From contig NC_081174.1 of NCBI RefSeq assembly GCF_012432095.1, forward strand, positions 27,321,196 through 27,385,195: DNA of 64,000 nt, read 5' to 3'. The position numbers and the translations under genes were made by a program. Origin of the DNA: Onychostoma macrolepis. Lineage: Eukaryota; Chordata; Actinopteri; Cypriniformes; Cyprinidae. Shown in pieces: positions 1 through 10,995 of the stretch (positions are counted from its first letter, which is position 1; each line of letters starts with the position of its first letter). Below the pieces are notes generated by a model. The model was not told the origin of the DNA. It ran no database searches and saw nothing but the letters and a program-made list of their open reading frames with translations.

Positions 1-1666
1 TCTGGAGTTAAATTAACACTTTCAAAATAGTTAAACATTTAACACTATGCCAGAGTTCCTTATTTGACTCTAAAAAAGTGTTAAAATAACACTAAAAGGG
101 ATACAGAAAAACAACACTGTTTAAGAGTTGCATGTTTTAGGTGGTTGGAATTTAGAATTTAGGTGGTTAAAAGATCAACAAAACACTGTTAAATATACTG
201 AAAACATAGTTAAATCAACTACAACACACAACATAATTTCCATCGACATGTTTATTTTTAATTCTCCCTTGCAGTGCAATTTGAAGTAGAATTAAAACAT
301 TACAAAAGAAGGAATGATATACAAACTTTCATCTGCCACACTATGAGTTTTGAATATCAAATGGCTCATAAAATTTAATCTCTGACATTTTTATAATACA
401 CCTTTCCTCACTTCGTAGTACTCTGAATGCATGAAGATGCTCATAAAAATGTGTAGTAATGTGTAAAAGTTCACAAGTGCACTATCATATGGCAAACTGA
501 ACACAAAATGTGCTAAAATGTGCACAAAATTTAAAAGTTCATCAAATGCTCCAAGGAAGCAGTTTGCCTGGCATGGGAGGAGATGCTTATCCAAGGCGAT
601 GTAGAAGCTGTTGCTTTTCTGACGTCCAACAGCAAGGAGGAACGGATGGTTGTTGCTGAGGTGCTTCTCCAAACTGCAGCATGACAAGAGTTGAAATGAA
701 AACCAAATATTAGACATAAACATAATGTGCAGTCACAGAGAAAACAACAACATAAAAGTGACTGTTCAAACAATGACCCACAACACATTTGTAAAATGCC
801 ACTACCTTATGATAGATTACATGGCTTTCAGCTGCATCGCATGCAATTTTTGGAGACTTCAGTCCTCCTGGAAGTGGTGGAAGGGATTAAAAGAAGGGAT
901 GCCATTTCCTGGCTGTAGACTGAAGACAAAGATTCACATGAATTAATTAATGGGAATCTTCAAATGCAATACTTTTTCAGTTTAAGAACAGAGATAATTT
1001 TAAACATTCATCTACCTGTTGAGGAAGAGGGCTGTCTGGTGGCATCGCTCCATATTGCTGTGGACTGTTTTTATTACGCCAGGCAATGTATCCTGTGTCA
1101 CTTGCAGCATCATAAAAGTGTTCCTGAAAGATTTTTTTTAAATATCCTGTGTCATATTCAGGCTAAAATCTCAAAGAATCAAATTTCAATGTCATAGAAA
1201 CAGCCTGTCATAACATTGCAAGTATGACATGAAAGTGCGATGCAAACAATGACTTACGGAGCCTTTCTTGGAGTATGGATCTCTGAGGGAAGGGAACAGC
1301 ATCACTATGCCAAGAGCATTCTGTTTTCTGATTGCTTTAGTAGGGAGTTGCCTAAGGGAAGATAAACTAGTTATCTTAATTTGCACAATGGCCATGCAGT
1401 TATTTGGTTTAAAAAATAATAATAAAAATAAAATACCCATGTGTATCAATCATGTGAGCCACCAGTATGTTAATCATTTGTCTTCTTGTGGCATCTGTAA
1501 GGGTTTCTGTTTCTTGATACTCCTGTAGTACTGCTTCACCACCAGACTTGAACTTTAACACATCTTTAACCATCTAATAAAAAATAAATAAAAACATGAG
1601 CATGGTGATTCACAAATTTCTACAGATTCGGAGGGGGGAGAAAAAGTGTTGCCCCAGAAAGTAAAT

Positions 1667-2143
1667 TCTGTCATGTTTACTCGCCCGTATTTTGTTCCAA
1701 ACCCATAAGACTTTTGTTAATCTTCAGAACACAAATGAAGATATTTTTTTATGAAATTTGACAGTTCTCTGACACTCCACTAACAGTCCACACAACTACC
1801 ACTTTAAAGACCCAGAAAAGGTAGTGAATATGTCATTAAAATAAATCATGTGACTACAGTGGTTCCATCTAAATTTTTATGAAGCGACATGAGTGCTTTG
1901 TTTGTGCAAAATATAACTCTCCAACCCACATTCACAAGAACACCTTGACATGTGTGTTGTGTTGCCATGTGAGCTGTTGCAAGAATACTTTTGGAGATCA
2001 ATAGTTTGTAAATGAAGTGTTAAATGATGGTAAAATTAGTTTTTTTGCGCAAACAAAAGCACTTTTTTACAGTTTTACAGTTGTGGAATGACATAAGTGA
2101 GTAATTAATGACAGAATTTTAATTTATGGGTGAACAAACTCGG
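1667..2143. repeat. Dispersed foldback-type repeat in an intron
   Basis: The left part reads AAATTCTGTCATGTTTACTC and the right part reads back as GAGTAATTAATGACAGAATT, so the ends are inverted. Similar ends (ATTCTGTCAC.ATTTACTCAC) recur at 15155. This is a common layout for small non-autonomous DNA elements in fish. Confidence 0.45.
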
Positions 2144-2475
2144 AGACTCATAAAAAGCTTTGTTCTAACCTGTTTAAGAGGCAGTGCAGATGTCTCCTCA
2201 GTTATTTGTCTCTTGCTAGGGATTAGTCCATGCACTTGTGCTGTTGCTTGAGTCAGACGTCTCAGATATGGAAGACAAGGAGTCTGAAAATTCTAAAGAA
2301 TCAGAAAATATTAAAATATAACAAATATTATGATGACCAGCACAAGGATCAGAAATATGAAATGGCAATTTTTTTTTTATTTTGAGTGCTTGACAATACT
2401 TTCAAATTTAATAAAACTCAAACTTCTGTGAACAGTAACAAATAGGTGTGTAACTTGTATGTATGTGCATGCGTA

Positions 2476-2481
<6 letters not shown>

Positions 2482-2511
<30 letters not shown>
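2482..2511. repeat. (TG)n microsatellite
   Basis: Fifteen TG units in an AT-rich intron, followed by a GCGTGCGCG tract. An (AG)12 run follows at 2573-2596. Confidence 0.9.
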
Positions 2512-2515
<4 letters not shown>

Positions 2516-2572
2516 CGCGTCACTGCATATGTATATAAAAGGATATATCTGTTTATTTACATACATATGCAT

Positions 2573-2596
2573 AGAGAGAGAGAGAGAGAGAGAGAG
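2573..2596. repeat. (AG)n microsatellite
   Basis: Twelve AG units, 60 bases after the TG tract and in the same intron. Confidence 0.9.
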
Positions 2597-2804
2597 ATGA
2601 TACCGCGGCCACAATTTAAGGTGACAAGTAGTAACGTTAGCCACATTGTACTTCGTTCGTGTCCACATTTTAATATATTACTACATTTGTCTGCATGTTC
2701 TGTGCAGTGCTCCGTACTACGTAATATTACTCCGTACATGCTTATATTGAATTTGCATATCATAAATCATAAATGTTTAAGTAAGCATGATTTAATTTAC
2801 CTAC

Positions 2805-2885
2805 CGTTCGAACCCATGCGAGGATAATGGCGGCGGTTTCTCCAGCAATGGCCGGAAATGCGGGGGCGGAGTATAATTACATCTC
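2805..2885 (-). promoter_or_regulatory. Probable promoter and first exon of the minus-strand gene
   Basis: This is the only GC-rich patch in the surrounding AT-rich DNA. On the plus strand it reads ATAATGGCGGC (2824-2834), a close match to the YY1 site, next to a GC-rich stretch GGGGGCGGAG. On the minus strand it leads into an ATG at 2817 and a GTAGGT splice donor at 2804. A short YY1-centred 5' exon is typical of compact vertebrate promoters; activity is inferred. Confidence 0.35.
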
Positions 2886-3045
2886 TTTGGAGTTGTTTTA
2901 ACACTGATGATCACACTCTGTCAAGTAACTCCAACACCGGACACCATTTTACTCAGAATGTGTTAAAATTACTCTTTGGGTGTTGAAATCAACTCAGAAA
3001 TGTTTAACACTGAAATTTCAACACTTTAATTTTTGCTGTGTAGAT

Positions 3046-3454
3046 GAAAGTAGTGTAATGACGTCTACAGTATGACTGAGTGAAACCACACTGATAACTT
3101 TTATAAAACAACAGATTTTGTTTCTCTGTGCTAATACATCTATAACAGCGAAGCAGGACCGAAATCAATTTCTTAAAACTCATCAGCATATCATGGTCAC
3201 ATTTAGTTGCATTTAAAATAGCCTGCTATTGTCTATCTTTCCTGCAAATGGCGTTTGGTATCTGTAGAGCTCTAAACAACAGTCAGGCTGTGGTTAGTTT
3301 TTGTCTACACAGATCTTCCTCCCACAGTTATCTGAAATTACATCGGTGACTAATACTGATGTTACATTTTTATGTATAACTGCAACTGATTATAGCATGT
3401 CTACAGCAGGAGTGTTTAAAGCAAAGATTTAGCCAAAAAAACACCTTCTGCTAT
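3046..3454. other. Unassigned intergenic DNA
   Basis: No ORF, RNA or repeat family was recognised here. Confidence 0.4.
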
Positions 3455-3712
3455 ATGAGTTTGTTTCTTCAATGGAACAGATTTGGAGACATTTAGCATC
3501 ACATCACTTGCTCACCAATGGATCCTCTGCAGTGAATGGGTGCCGTCAGAATGAGAGTCCAAACAGCTGATAAAAACATCACAATAATCCACAAGTAATC
3601 CACACTCTTTCAGTCCATCAATTAACGTCTTGTGAAACAAAAAGCTGTGCGTTTGTAATAAACAAATCCATCAAGACGTTTTTAACTTTAAACCATTGCA
3701 ATCATGCATGTG
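3455..3712 (+). repeat. Dispersed repeat R1, half copy
   Basis: Contains the family core ATGGATCCTCTGCAGTGAAT followed by GGGTGCCGTCAGAATGAGAG. The same core occurs at 20117, 24299 and, inverted, at 20490-20525 and 26607-26645. This copy has only one arm of what is elsewhere a long inverted-repeat element. Confidence 0.75.
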
Positions 3713-4300
3713 AACTGCAGCTGTACTCCATTTTGCATTGGGTGAGCGGCTTGTATGGCATAAAATAAGATGAGGGTGTCATGGTCAATTGTACTTGTTG
3801 ATTTCAGTTAAAACATGAAAGAATAAAAGAACACAGACAAGGGGAAAAATAGCATTAGCCAATCAGTTTTGATAGGTAATCGTTTCTTTCTTTCTTTATT
3901 TTTTATCAACTAGCTTGTCAAATGTGTTTAAAGCATTACTGCATGTTTTAGGGCTGGGTGATTGACCATACATATCATGGCGATGATATAAAATGTTAAT
4001 CGACTGAACTTTTCTAAATTGTTTAGGTATAAGTAACATTATTGCAAAATAATTTTTTTAGGGTCATTCAACACCAATCGGGATCAAACTGAGCTTATTT
4101 TGCAATAATTATTGTAAATTATTCCTTTTTGGATGTTAATTAAATTATAACATGACTCCAGAATAAATGTTTATATTTATGCTAAATAAATAACAATATT
4201 TTATGGGTGAGACTGTACATACTACATACTGTATGTGTCTATTCCTGCCCAGTTTTTCCCTGCATCTAACATTAGATGAGAGCAGACAGCAAGCATTAAA
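3713..4300. other. AT-rich intergenic DNA
   Basis: No gene or named repeat seen. A TTTC-rich simple tract lies near 3886. Confidence 0.4.
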
Positions 4301-4745
4301 GATAAACACATTGTGCGTTCGACATGTCATGTTTTGATCCCCGCCTCACTAATTTCATTTGCTGTATCCGTGGCAACAAAGGGGAAAGAATAACAGAGCA
4401 TCCCTTATCACCTTCACAGCCAAATAAAGTGGAGCCCTTCCTGCTGGTGATGCTTTGTCGCAGTTATCTCTGCATCTGTAAGGGCAAGCGTCGCCGGCGC
4501 AGTTAGCAGTTTGCCACATGTATTGAGATGCTATCAGAGGAACTGCCATATCAAAGAGTCTAATGCAGACAGGGCTTATCTTGCCGAGAACTCACACATG
4601 TGCTATGTAGGGCACGTCTTATCAGAGCGCTCCCATTACTGCCATTGCAACAGCAGACGCTGGTCAGGATGACCACTGGAGGACCGGACGATCAGCTGCT
4701 CGGTGTGTGTTTGGAATGGCCATCTGAGATTGCCAAATAAGTCAA
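4301..4745. other. GC-richer low-repeat island, candidate conserved non-coding DNA
   Basis: Composition rises well above the flanks and no dispersed repeat is recognisable. Short opposing ORFs (4324-4506 plus, 4355-4549 minus) have no recognisable domain. Conservation is only a guess from composition. Confidence 0.25.
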
Positions 4746-5640
4746 AGTGTAGCTGACATGTTGCATCAAAGGTTGAGGTGAAGTGAATAATTACTTGAAT
4801 GAATAAAATGTCATTATTTACTCAGGGCCTGTATGTTAGTTTCTGCATGAAACCCCCCACAAAAAATTTTTTCATACCACCACAGGTTATAAACTAAAAT
4901 TACACACACACACACACAAAAGAAATACATAAAAATGCGTATGCACTATAAGTCTTTTGAAGCCATATGATAACGTTGTGAGAAACACACCGAAATTCAG
5001 GTTGTTATTCATGCAGTTTTCTTATTCTCGAGTCAAACTTATTTAAAAAAAAAATACAAGGTAACAAAAAAAAAAAAAAAAAGAATGACAGGCCATTTAG
5101 GCCAAAGTAAGAGTGGCTGACAGGACCAAATTCAGATTTCATATAAATGTATTAATTAATATAATAAATATGCTTATACTTTAAATCTTATTAAACTTAT
5201 ACATTATATTTAATTGTACATTAAATATATGTACACACACACACACACAATTACATATTACACATATGATACATGCATATTATTATGCATATACAATTAC
5301 TATACTGAAGATTGGAGTAATGATGCTGAAAATTCAGCTTCTTTGTCATCAAAGGAATAAATGATATTTATTAATTAATCTAATTTTAATTGTAACAATA
5401 TTTTAAATTAATGTTTTACTGCATTTTTGATTGATTAAATGCAACTTTAGTGAGTACAAGAGACTTCTTTCAACACCATTAAAAAATTTTTTATGAGCAG
5501 TAGTGAATACATACACAAAAGTACAGTATAAAAGTAAAAATCTCTATCAAAATCCTAAAAATGGCATGCATAACTATTAAGAAAAAAAGAGAATAGTTTC
5601 AGAATAGTTTCAGATGGCTGAATAGTTTCTAGCCAATGCA
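4746..5640. other. AT-rich DNA with simple repeats and an R2 fragment
   Basis: Holds (CA)n near 4902-4917 and 5234-5250, an A tract at 5066-5082, and a fragment of repeat family R2 at 5304-5458 with the shared words GGAGTAATGATGCTGAAAAT. Confidence 0.6.
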
Positions 5641-6371
5641 TGCACGATCGTGCTGTTTCAGTGAAAATCCCCCCATGTTTATTTGTAGCGTTTGTGGCCT
5701 CAGCCCACAGATTCAGAGCTGCTGTGCCCACTCACTCACCCAGAGCTTTCTCATTCTGAGAGAGAGCGTTCGTGACCCACCTACGTCTGATTCATGATCA
5801 GCCAGTCGTAGGCCACTCTAAAAGCAACCTGACGGCCATAAACCATCTCTGACACAATGTTTCCAAGGTCAACTGGTTATGAAAAAAGAAGATTAGAGTC
5901 CCACATTAGGCCACACATGCAGTTTCCTCACCATGCAGATAAATGCAATATGAATTTAACATGCAAAGCATATGGTAAGAATATAGCTCCAAATTCTGAT
6001 CCATCTGCACAAAATATCACACAAGAGGAAATGCAGTTGTTTTGAAAATTAGCAAAGTAGTTCACACGACTTTCACCGATTTCATGTTAAGATTTAATGT
6101 TAAATGGATGTTTGGTCACATGGCATGCAAGAAGTGATTTAGTAAATAATGGCTTAGATTTTTCACACAAAATGGTTTTATGTTGTTTTTTTAAAGTTTT
6201 ACCAATATTATTACTATGTAATAAATATCATTGTATGTGTAAAGAAAATTAAAATACTGTCATTTTCATGTTCCACATAAATAAAATTACAAAATAAATC
6301 ACAGTATACAGGTTTGAAGCAACAGAAAAGATGATGAAATATGCAAACTTCTTTACACCATGGAATAAATA
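5641..6371. other. Unassigned intergenic DNA
   Basis: A mildly GC-richer block at 5641-5860 gives way to AT-rich sequence. The 62-codon ORF at 5857-6045 has no recognisable motif. Confidence 0.3.
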
Positions 6372-6461
6372 AATAAATAAGGTAATTGTGACTTTTTATT
6401 TCACAATTCTGATTTTTTTCCCTTGCAATTCTGAGTTTATATTTCACAATTCTGACCTTTT

Positions 6462-6501
<40 letters not shown>

Positions 6502-6790
6502 GCAATTTTATATACACTCACAATTGCTACAAATTTTTTAAATTGCCTTTTTTATTTTACGGAAGAAACTGAAAAACAAATTTCCAGATGCAAATAAGAA
6601 TTAAAGGAAAAAAGTCAGAATTGTGAGTTTATATCCCATAATTCTGTTTATATCTTGCAATTCAGATTTTTTATTTTTTTTTTTCAGAATTGCAGGAAAC
6701 AATTTTCAAATTGTGAGATATAAACTCAGAATTGCAAGACAAATTCAGAATAATGAGATAAAAAGTTGCAATTACCTTTTTCATTTTGGC
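6372..6790. repeat. Inverted repeat built of ATTCTGA-type words around an (AT)n core
   Basis: The left arm (6380-6460) repeats CAATTCTGA and the right arm (6610-6780) repeats its complement TCAGAATTG, with (AT)n at 6464-6496 between them. The ends also mirror each other: GGTAATTGTGACTTTTTAT against ATAAAAAGTTGCAATTACC. Confidence 0.65.
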
Positions 6791-6982
6791 AGAAATGGTC
6801 TTCCATTATTAAATAAACAGTAAAAATAGTAAAATATTTCTTTACATTTTTTACCTAACAGTCATTTTGCCAAGTAAATGATTTATAGCAGCATAAATTA
6901 GCAAATGCACTGTGTGCATGAGCATTTTAACATATTAAGTAACATTACATAATGTAGATATACATGAGTTTTCAGCACAATG

Positions 6983-6983
<1 letters not shown>

Positions 6984-7017
<34 letters not shown>
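6984..7017. repeat. (AC)n microsatellite
   Basis: About seventeen AC units. A GA-rich tract (7076-7110) and (CT)n at 7203-7219 follow. Confidence 0.9.
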
Positions 7018-7022
<5 letters not shown>

Positions 7023-7259
7023 TGTACAAACAAACGCACCTATACATGCAGACATATGCAAACAAAGAAAGAGGAAAAGAGAGATAGTAAAAGAGAGAGA
7101 GAAAGAGAGGTAGAGCTGGTCACAGTGGAAACTCTGACTCATCTGCTCCTGCCACTCGGAGCCCAAATCAATTTACCATTGAGTCATCACAGGACTTCCT
7201 CCCTCTCTCTCTCTCTCTCCCTCTCATTCGGGTTCTTTCTCACCCTTTCTCTTTCTGTT

Positions 7260-7610
7260 GTCAGCTGAACATGCTTTGAGGTTATAGCCATGTTTTCCTG
7301 TGTGCTCCAGGGCACATTTTTACGCAGTCCAAATGCATCATAGCTGCTTGAGTAATTATGGCAGCACCAGCAGGTTTTATAGTGTTCAGCTGCACAAAAA
7401 CAGTTCCTCTCAATGAGACACACGACAGAAACTGCCCTTCGCTTCTCTGAGCACACGCTGAATCTGTATATGGATGAGACTACAAAGAGAAATTCCTGAT
7501 AAAACAGCATCTTTACATGCAAAAGACCTCAAACCATGAGGGCTGAATTTAAGAGCAGTTGCTCCACTTTTGCATGCAGTTTTCATGAACAATCCAGTTT
7601 AAGCACACTG
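7260..7610. other. Low-repeat island, candidate conserved non-coding DNA
   Basis: Unique-looking sequence of balanced composition; overlapping ORFs on the minus strand lack recognisable domains. It includes a homeobox-like core (GAGTAATTATGG) near 7350. Function is unproven. Confidence 0.25.
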
Positions 7611-7762
7611 GTAAAGGTTTAATATTTATATAATTAATAATTAATATAAGAAATGTTTGCATACAATTTATATTGCTCACAGCAGCAGTAATACATCAAT
7701 GTATTTAGTGTATATAATTATTTAATTATATATAGTGTACCAGGGTTACTGTAGTTAACAAT

Positions 7763-7765
<3 letters not shown>

Positions 7766-7829
<64 letters not shown>
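7766..7829. repeat. (TA)n microsatellite
   Basis: About 32 uninterrupted TA units. Confidence 0.95.
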
Positions 7830-7831
<2 letters not shown>

Positions 7832-8016
7832 TCCTACTTGGAAAAAAAAAGTTAACTGAAATAAAATAAAATATAAAACAACTTATTTTTCAGCAAAATG
7901 AAAATGCAATATTTCTCATTTTTAACTTATCAATTTATTTATTTTTCTTAATATTTTCTCCCCCACCTTGTTATACTATCGGCCTACAAAAGAATTACTT
8001 GTAAATATCTCATTAT

Positions 8017-8163
8017 GGTATAATTTACAAATATTGGATTCAATCTTTTTATCAACCTTTTTTTTGGGTGAAAATGACAAAAATTATCCACAAATAAAGC
8101 TTTTTTCACTCAAAAAAAAAAAGGTTGATAAAAAGATTAAATCCAATATTTGTAAATAGTACC
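8017..8163. repeat. Hairpin-forming inverted repeat
   Basis: Arms 8024-8065 and 8115-8156 are complementary over about 42 bases with one clear mismatch, separated by about 49 bases. The complementarity extends outward to GGTA/TACC at the tips. It is MITE-like in size, but no target duplication is clear. Confidence 0.75.
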
Positions 8164-8644
8164 AATTAATACCAAATAATACCTTCGCATACTAAATTTC
8201 ATATAGGATTTTCAGTACAAGGGTTAACTTGAAGTACTAAACTAATTAAAACTAAATAAACTAAAACTAATAAATAAATAAAAAACTGTAAAGACATATT
8301 TAAAATTATGACAAAAGCACACAAATTACTAAACCTACAATGAAAGTGAAAATATCTAATTACAATAGTATATAAATGATAGGGCCTACTAAAGTAACAC
8401 TTTAGTGTAGTCTGCAATATTTCTGGATTTTTTAAGATTTAGTTTAGGTGTTTAGATCACAATAATGGTGAAATGCTGTACAGTACCAGTAAAGTTTACC
8501 AGATAAAGTTAGTCTGCTGCATCCTCCAGGAACTAACCCACAAAAACAGCCTACAACACTGCATCATGCAAATTACGCTCAACACTATTTTTCGAGCATG
8601 TTTGTTCCGTTACCTTTTTTTGCATACTTCCTTTAATCAATCAG

Positions 8645-9076
8645 GTGTTTAAACAACACAGACAGCACATGCAAATTCATGCACACTTCATTCTGCATGC
8701 ACAGCATGTCTTAAATATGCACAAACTCCACAACGGTTTCTCAAACGATCTCGTGAAGACCCTCCAAACCACAGGAGAATACGAAGAGGAGAACCTCAGT
8801 GACCCCATAATGCAATGCACCGCTAGCCAATGCGAAGCAGATGATGGCGTGGAGCCTCAGCCATTAAAGACCACAGAGCCCGGGGCCAACGCACAAAGAC
8901 CTCCAACCACTGACCAGCCCAACAGATTAGCCTGTTACTCACGCTTCCATAAATCACATGAGACAACTTATATTCTCTGCACGGAAAGAGAGACAGAGAC
9001 AGGCGGAGGGAAGTGTTTTAAAGTTGCATGCAGCCTGAAAGCTCTTCTCACATGTCTCAGCTGGAATCCAATTTGA
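8645..9076 (+). other. GC-richer island with a 143-codon ORF of unknown meaning
   Basis: This is the longest plus-strand ORF outside mobile elements. Its product begins with a His/Gln-rich stretch and shows no domain, signal peptide or membrane segment. No splice pattern or Kozak context stands out, so chance is likely. The DNA around it (8640-9080) is richer in GC than its flanks. Confidence 0.2.
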
Positions 9077-9279
9077 TGCAGACTGTTATTGTTGCTGGTG
9101 ACCTGAACCAGAAAGCAGAACAGTGTTTAATGAGGGTGTGCGATTTTGTGGTTTAGCACTTAGGTTGACATTTCCTTGAAGATGTCAACACTCTGTTTAC
9201 TGTGCTAAAGAGGATCTTGTGATTTATTTATGATGGATACCAGATCAGCTGTATTTGTGAAGAGTCAATTTCTTAAAGA

Positions 9280-9665
9280 ATGTATACTTTTATTCAGCAA
9301 GCACACATTCAATTTATCAAAAGTATTCGTAAGGACATTTATAATGTTAAAAAAATAAAAAAATTATTTCAAATAAATTGAACTTTCTATTCATCGAAGA
9401 ATCACCGTTTCCACAAATGCATCACCACGAATGTTTTCAACATTGATAATAATCAGAAATGTTTCTTAAGCGGCAAATCAGCATATTAGAATGATTTCTG
9501 AAGGATCACGTGACAATGAAGACTGGAGTAATGATGCTGAAAATTCAGCTTTGTCAACAAATTACATTTTAAAATATATTTAAATAGAAAGCAGGTATTT
9601 TAAATTCTAATAATATTTCATAATATTACAGTTATTACTGTATTTTTGATTAAATAAATGGAGCC
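9280..9665 (+). repeat. Dispersed repeat R2, long copy
   Basis: Shares with 28153-28503 the ordered words TTTATTCAGCAAG, CAGCATAT.AGAATGATTTC, GATGCTGAAAATTCAGC and a closing TAAATAAATG. A third partial copy lies at 5304-5458, in the same orientation. From memory it is a widespread teleost interspersed repeat of uncertain class. Confidence 0.7.
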
Positions 9666-9745
9666 TTGGATGAGCAAAAATAAATAAATAAGTAAAAAAA
9701 TAAAAAAGGCCAAGAACAATAACTATAAAGATAAAAAATAACTAT

Positions 9746-9750
9746 ATTAT
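9746..9750. other. Target site duplication, left (ATTAT)
   Basis: The five bases before the 5' LTR are repeated exactly at 14727-14731 after the 3' LTR. This shows insertion by an integrase with a 5-bp stagger. Confidence 0.9.
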
Positions 9751-9849
9751 TGTCACAGATCCGCCCACAGCGTCATCCACACCAACCACCTACACCCGTT
9801 CGCAATCACCGGAGTACTGATTACCACCTGTCATCACTTACCTGCTCGC

Positions 9850-9855
9850 TATATC
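9850..9855 (+). promoter_or_regulatory. TATA-like box in the 5' LTR
   Basis: TATATC sits 25-31 bases upstream of 9880, where the RNA would have to start for its 5' end to be the self-primer. The same box is in the 3' LTR at 14434. Confidence 0.45.
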
Positions 9856-10085
9856 AAGTCACTCACCACAATCCTGCGTTGGTTGGTATCAAGGTCGTAA
9901 GCCTGGCTCACTTCCCTACTCACCTCTTGGATTGCCTGGATCCTCCGTCCTGTAAGCCTCACCGACCGACCTATCACAAAAGTGTCACTTTGAGTTGGAC
10001 GAAGTCACTGAGTTAAAGGACCCCTTTGTTTTAAGTTACGTTTTGTTTGAAATCCTTCGGGATCAGTTTATGTTTGTGGGAAGGA

Positions 10086-10091
10086 AATAAA
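10086..10091 (+). terminator. Polyadenylation signal AATAAA in the LTR
   Basis: Canonical hexamer; the copy in the 3' LTR (14670-14675) would serve to end the genomic RNA. Confidence 0.6.
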
Positions 10092-10144
10092 AGAAGTGTG
10101 TTCCCACTAACCCTGTGTTTGCCTCTCCGTCCAAACCTGACAGA

Positions 10145-10153
10145 ATACCAACC
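10145..10153 (+). other. Primer binding site, probably self-primed
   Basis: ATACCAACC begins two bases after the 5' LTR. It does not start TGG, as a tRNA-primed site would. It is an exact complement of GGTTGGTAT at 9881-9889, the predicted 5' end of the RNA. Tf1/sushi elements are known to prime reverse transcription by folding their own 5' end onto this site; the assignment here is inferred from complementarity and position. Confidence 0.55.
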
Positions 10154-10188
10154 CCTCAAAAAGGAGTATTGGACGTTGTTAAACTGAG

Positions 10189-10995
10189 ATGGAAGACCAA
10201 GCTCTTCCAACACCGGACCCATTCACCGAACTAGTTCACGCTCTCCATGAAGCCCTCCAGCCTCCTCCGGCCATCCCATCTCCTTCCGGGTGCCCAATGG
10301 CCAAACCTACCCTCTACTCCGGCGATGCGGCCACCTGTAGTGGCTTCTTGCTTCAGTGTTCCCTGTACTTTGAGTTTCAACCTCACCAATTCCTGAACGA
10401 TCGGGCAAAGATAGCTTTCATCATGTCCCTGCTGTCCGGAAGAGCCCTACAGTGGGCTGAGGCGCTCTGGAATTCACACAGCCCGTCGTGCGGTCACTGG
10501 GTGCCTTCACCGACCATTTCAGTGAAGTGTTCAGCCATACAGCCTCCTCCATCTCCGCTCACGAAGAGCTCTTTCAGTTACGACAAGCCAACATGTCCAT
10601 CCATGATTACACCGTGAAGATTTCGCACTCTAGCCGCCGGCAGTGGGTGGAACGAGACAGCACTTCTCGCCGCCTATCGACGGGTCTTGCACCCTCCATA
10701 AAACAGCAGATGTCTGTTATTGAAGACTCAGTGGGCTTGGAGGGCTTTCTCCAGAAATCGTTGCACATTTCACAACAGTTAAATGCTTGTCGCTCGGAGA
10801 CTACCCCAGCAACCACCTCACAAGGATCGGTCCCACTTGTACCGGAACCCATGCAGGTGGACCGGTACCACCTATCTCCGGAGGAACGGGCCCGCCGGAG
10901 AACCCACAATCTTTGTATGTACTGCGGCTCGAAGTCACTCCCTGGTAGCCTGCCCGTTCGCCCGCGAACTCCACGGTGAGTACGGTCCATCTTCA
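10189..10995 (+). pseudogene. gag, frame-broken
   Basis: Opens at ATG 10189, after the primer site. Residues such as PTLYSGDAATCSGFLLQC and MSLLSGRALQWAEALW match the capsid region of sushi-type fish elements, the group from which mammalian PEG10 derives. The frame changes near 10485 (frame 1 to 3) and again within the CCHC zinc knuckle near 10935, where CMYCG is in one frame and HSLVACP in another. The intact family gag would be one ORF of about 270 codons. It forms the particle and binds RNA through the knuckle. Confidence 0.8.

Larger units (their letters stand above)
391..2817 (-). pseudogene. Multi-exon gene of a multicopy fish family, probably broken
   Basis: Minus-strand exons can be placed with GT-AG borders and matching phases: 2805-2817 (ATG, 13 nt), 2170-2283, 1437-1573, 1258-1351, 1016-1123, 806-912 and 391-673. 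The joins at 1437/1351 (phase 2 into 1) and 1258/1123 (phase 0) give a continuous reading frame with residues such as TRRQMINILVAHMIDTHG, then ALGIVMLFPSLRDPYSKKG and HFYDAASDTGYIAWR. The last exon holds LDKHLLPCQANCFLGAFDEL and ends in TAA at 391. From memory this resembles a large uncharacterised teleost family sometimes auto-named SAMD3-like; I could not search it and its function is unknown. Signs of damage: the frame opened by the first ATG meets a TAG near 2207 while the downstream frame is shifted by one base, and the 806-912 exon has TGA and TAA in the only frame that matches both neighbours. A 480-bp dispersed repeat lies in the intron at 1667-2143. Confidence 0.55.
1..3045. mobile_element. 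Possible TIR DNA element enclosing the minus-strand gene
   Basis: Both ends are rich in the same motif, GTTAAAC/GTGTTAAA. The right end (about 2885-3045) finishes CAACACTTTAATTTTTGCTG. Its reverse complement resembles the window start, where GTTAAACATTT and TTGACTCTAAAAAAGTG occur. The left terminus seems to lie outside the window, so target duplications cannot be checked. The alternative is that the gene merely sits between two separate small repeats of one family. Confidence 0.35.
9751..10142 (+). repeat. 5' LTR, 392 bp
   Basis: Starts TGTCAC and ends CTGACA. A TATATC box at 9850-9855 lies about 30 bases before GGTTGGTAT (9881-9889), a fitting distance for the transcript start. AATAAA is at 10086-10091. 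This gives U3 about 9751-9879, R about 9880-10110 and a short U5. An 88-codon ORF inside it is repeated in the other LTR and is not a gene. Confidence 0.95.

Noticed and set aside
2459..2827. 122-codon plus-strand ORF
   Set aside because: It translates the TG and AG microsatellites and then antisense of the first exon; low complexity.
8645..9076. 143-codon ORF as a new gene
   Set aside because: No domain, no splice or promoter signals, His/Gln-rich start; kept only as a low-confidence note.
9750..10016. 88-codon ORF
   Set aside because: It lies in the LTR and is repeated in the other LTR (14334-14600); it has no domain and is a shadow of LTR sequence.
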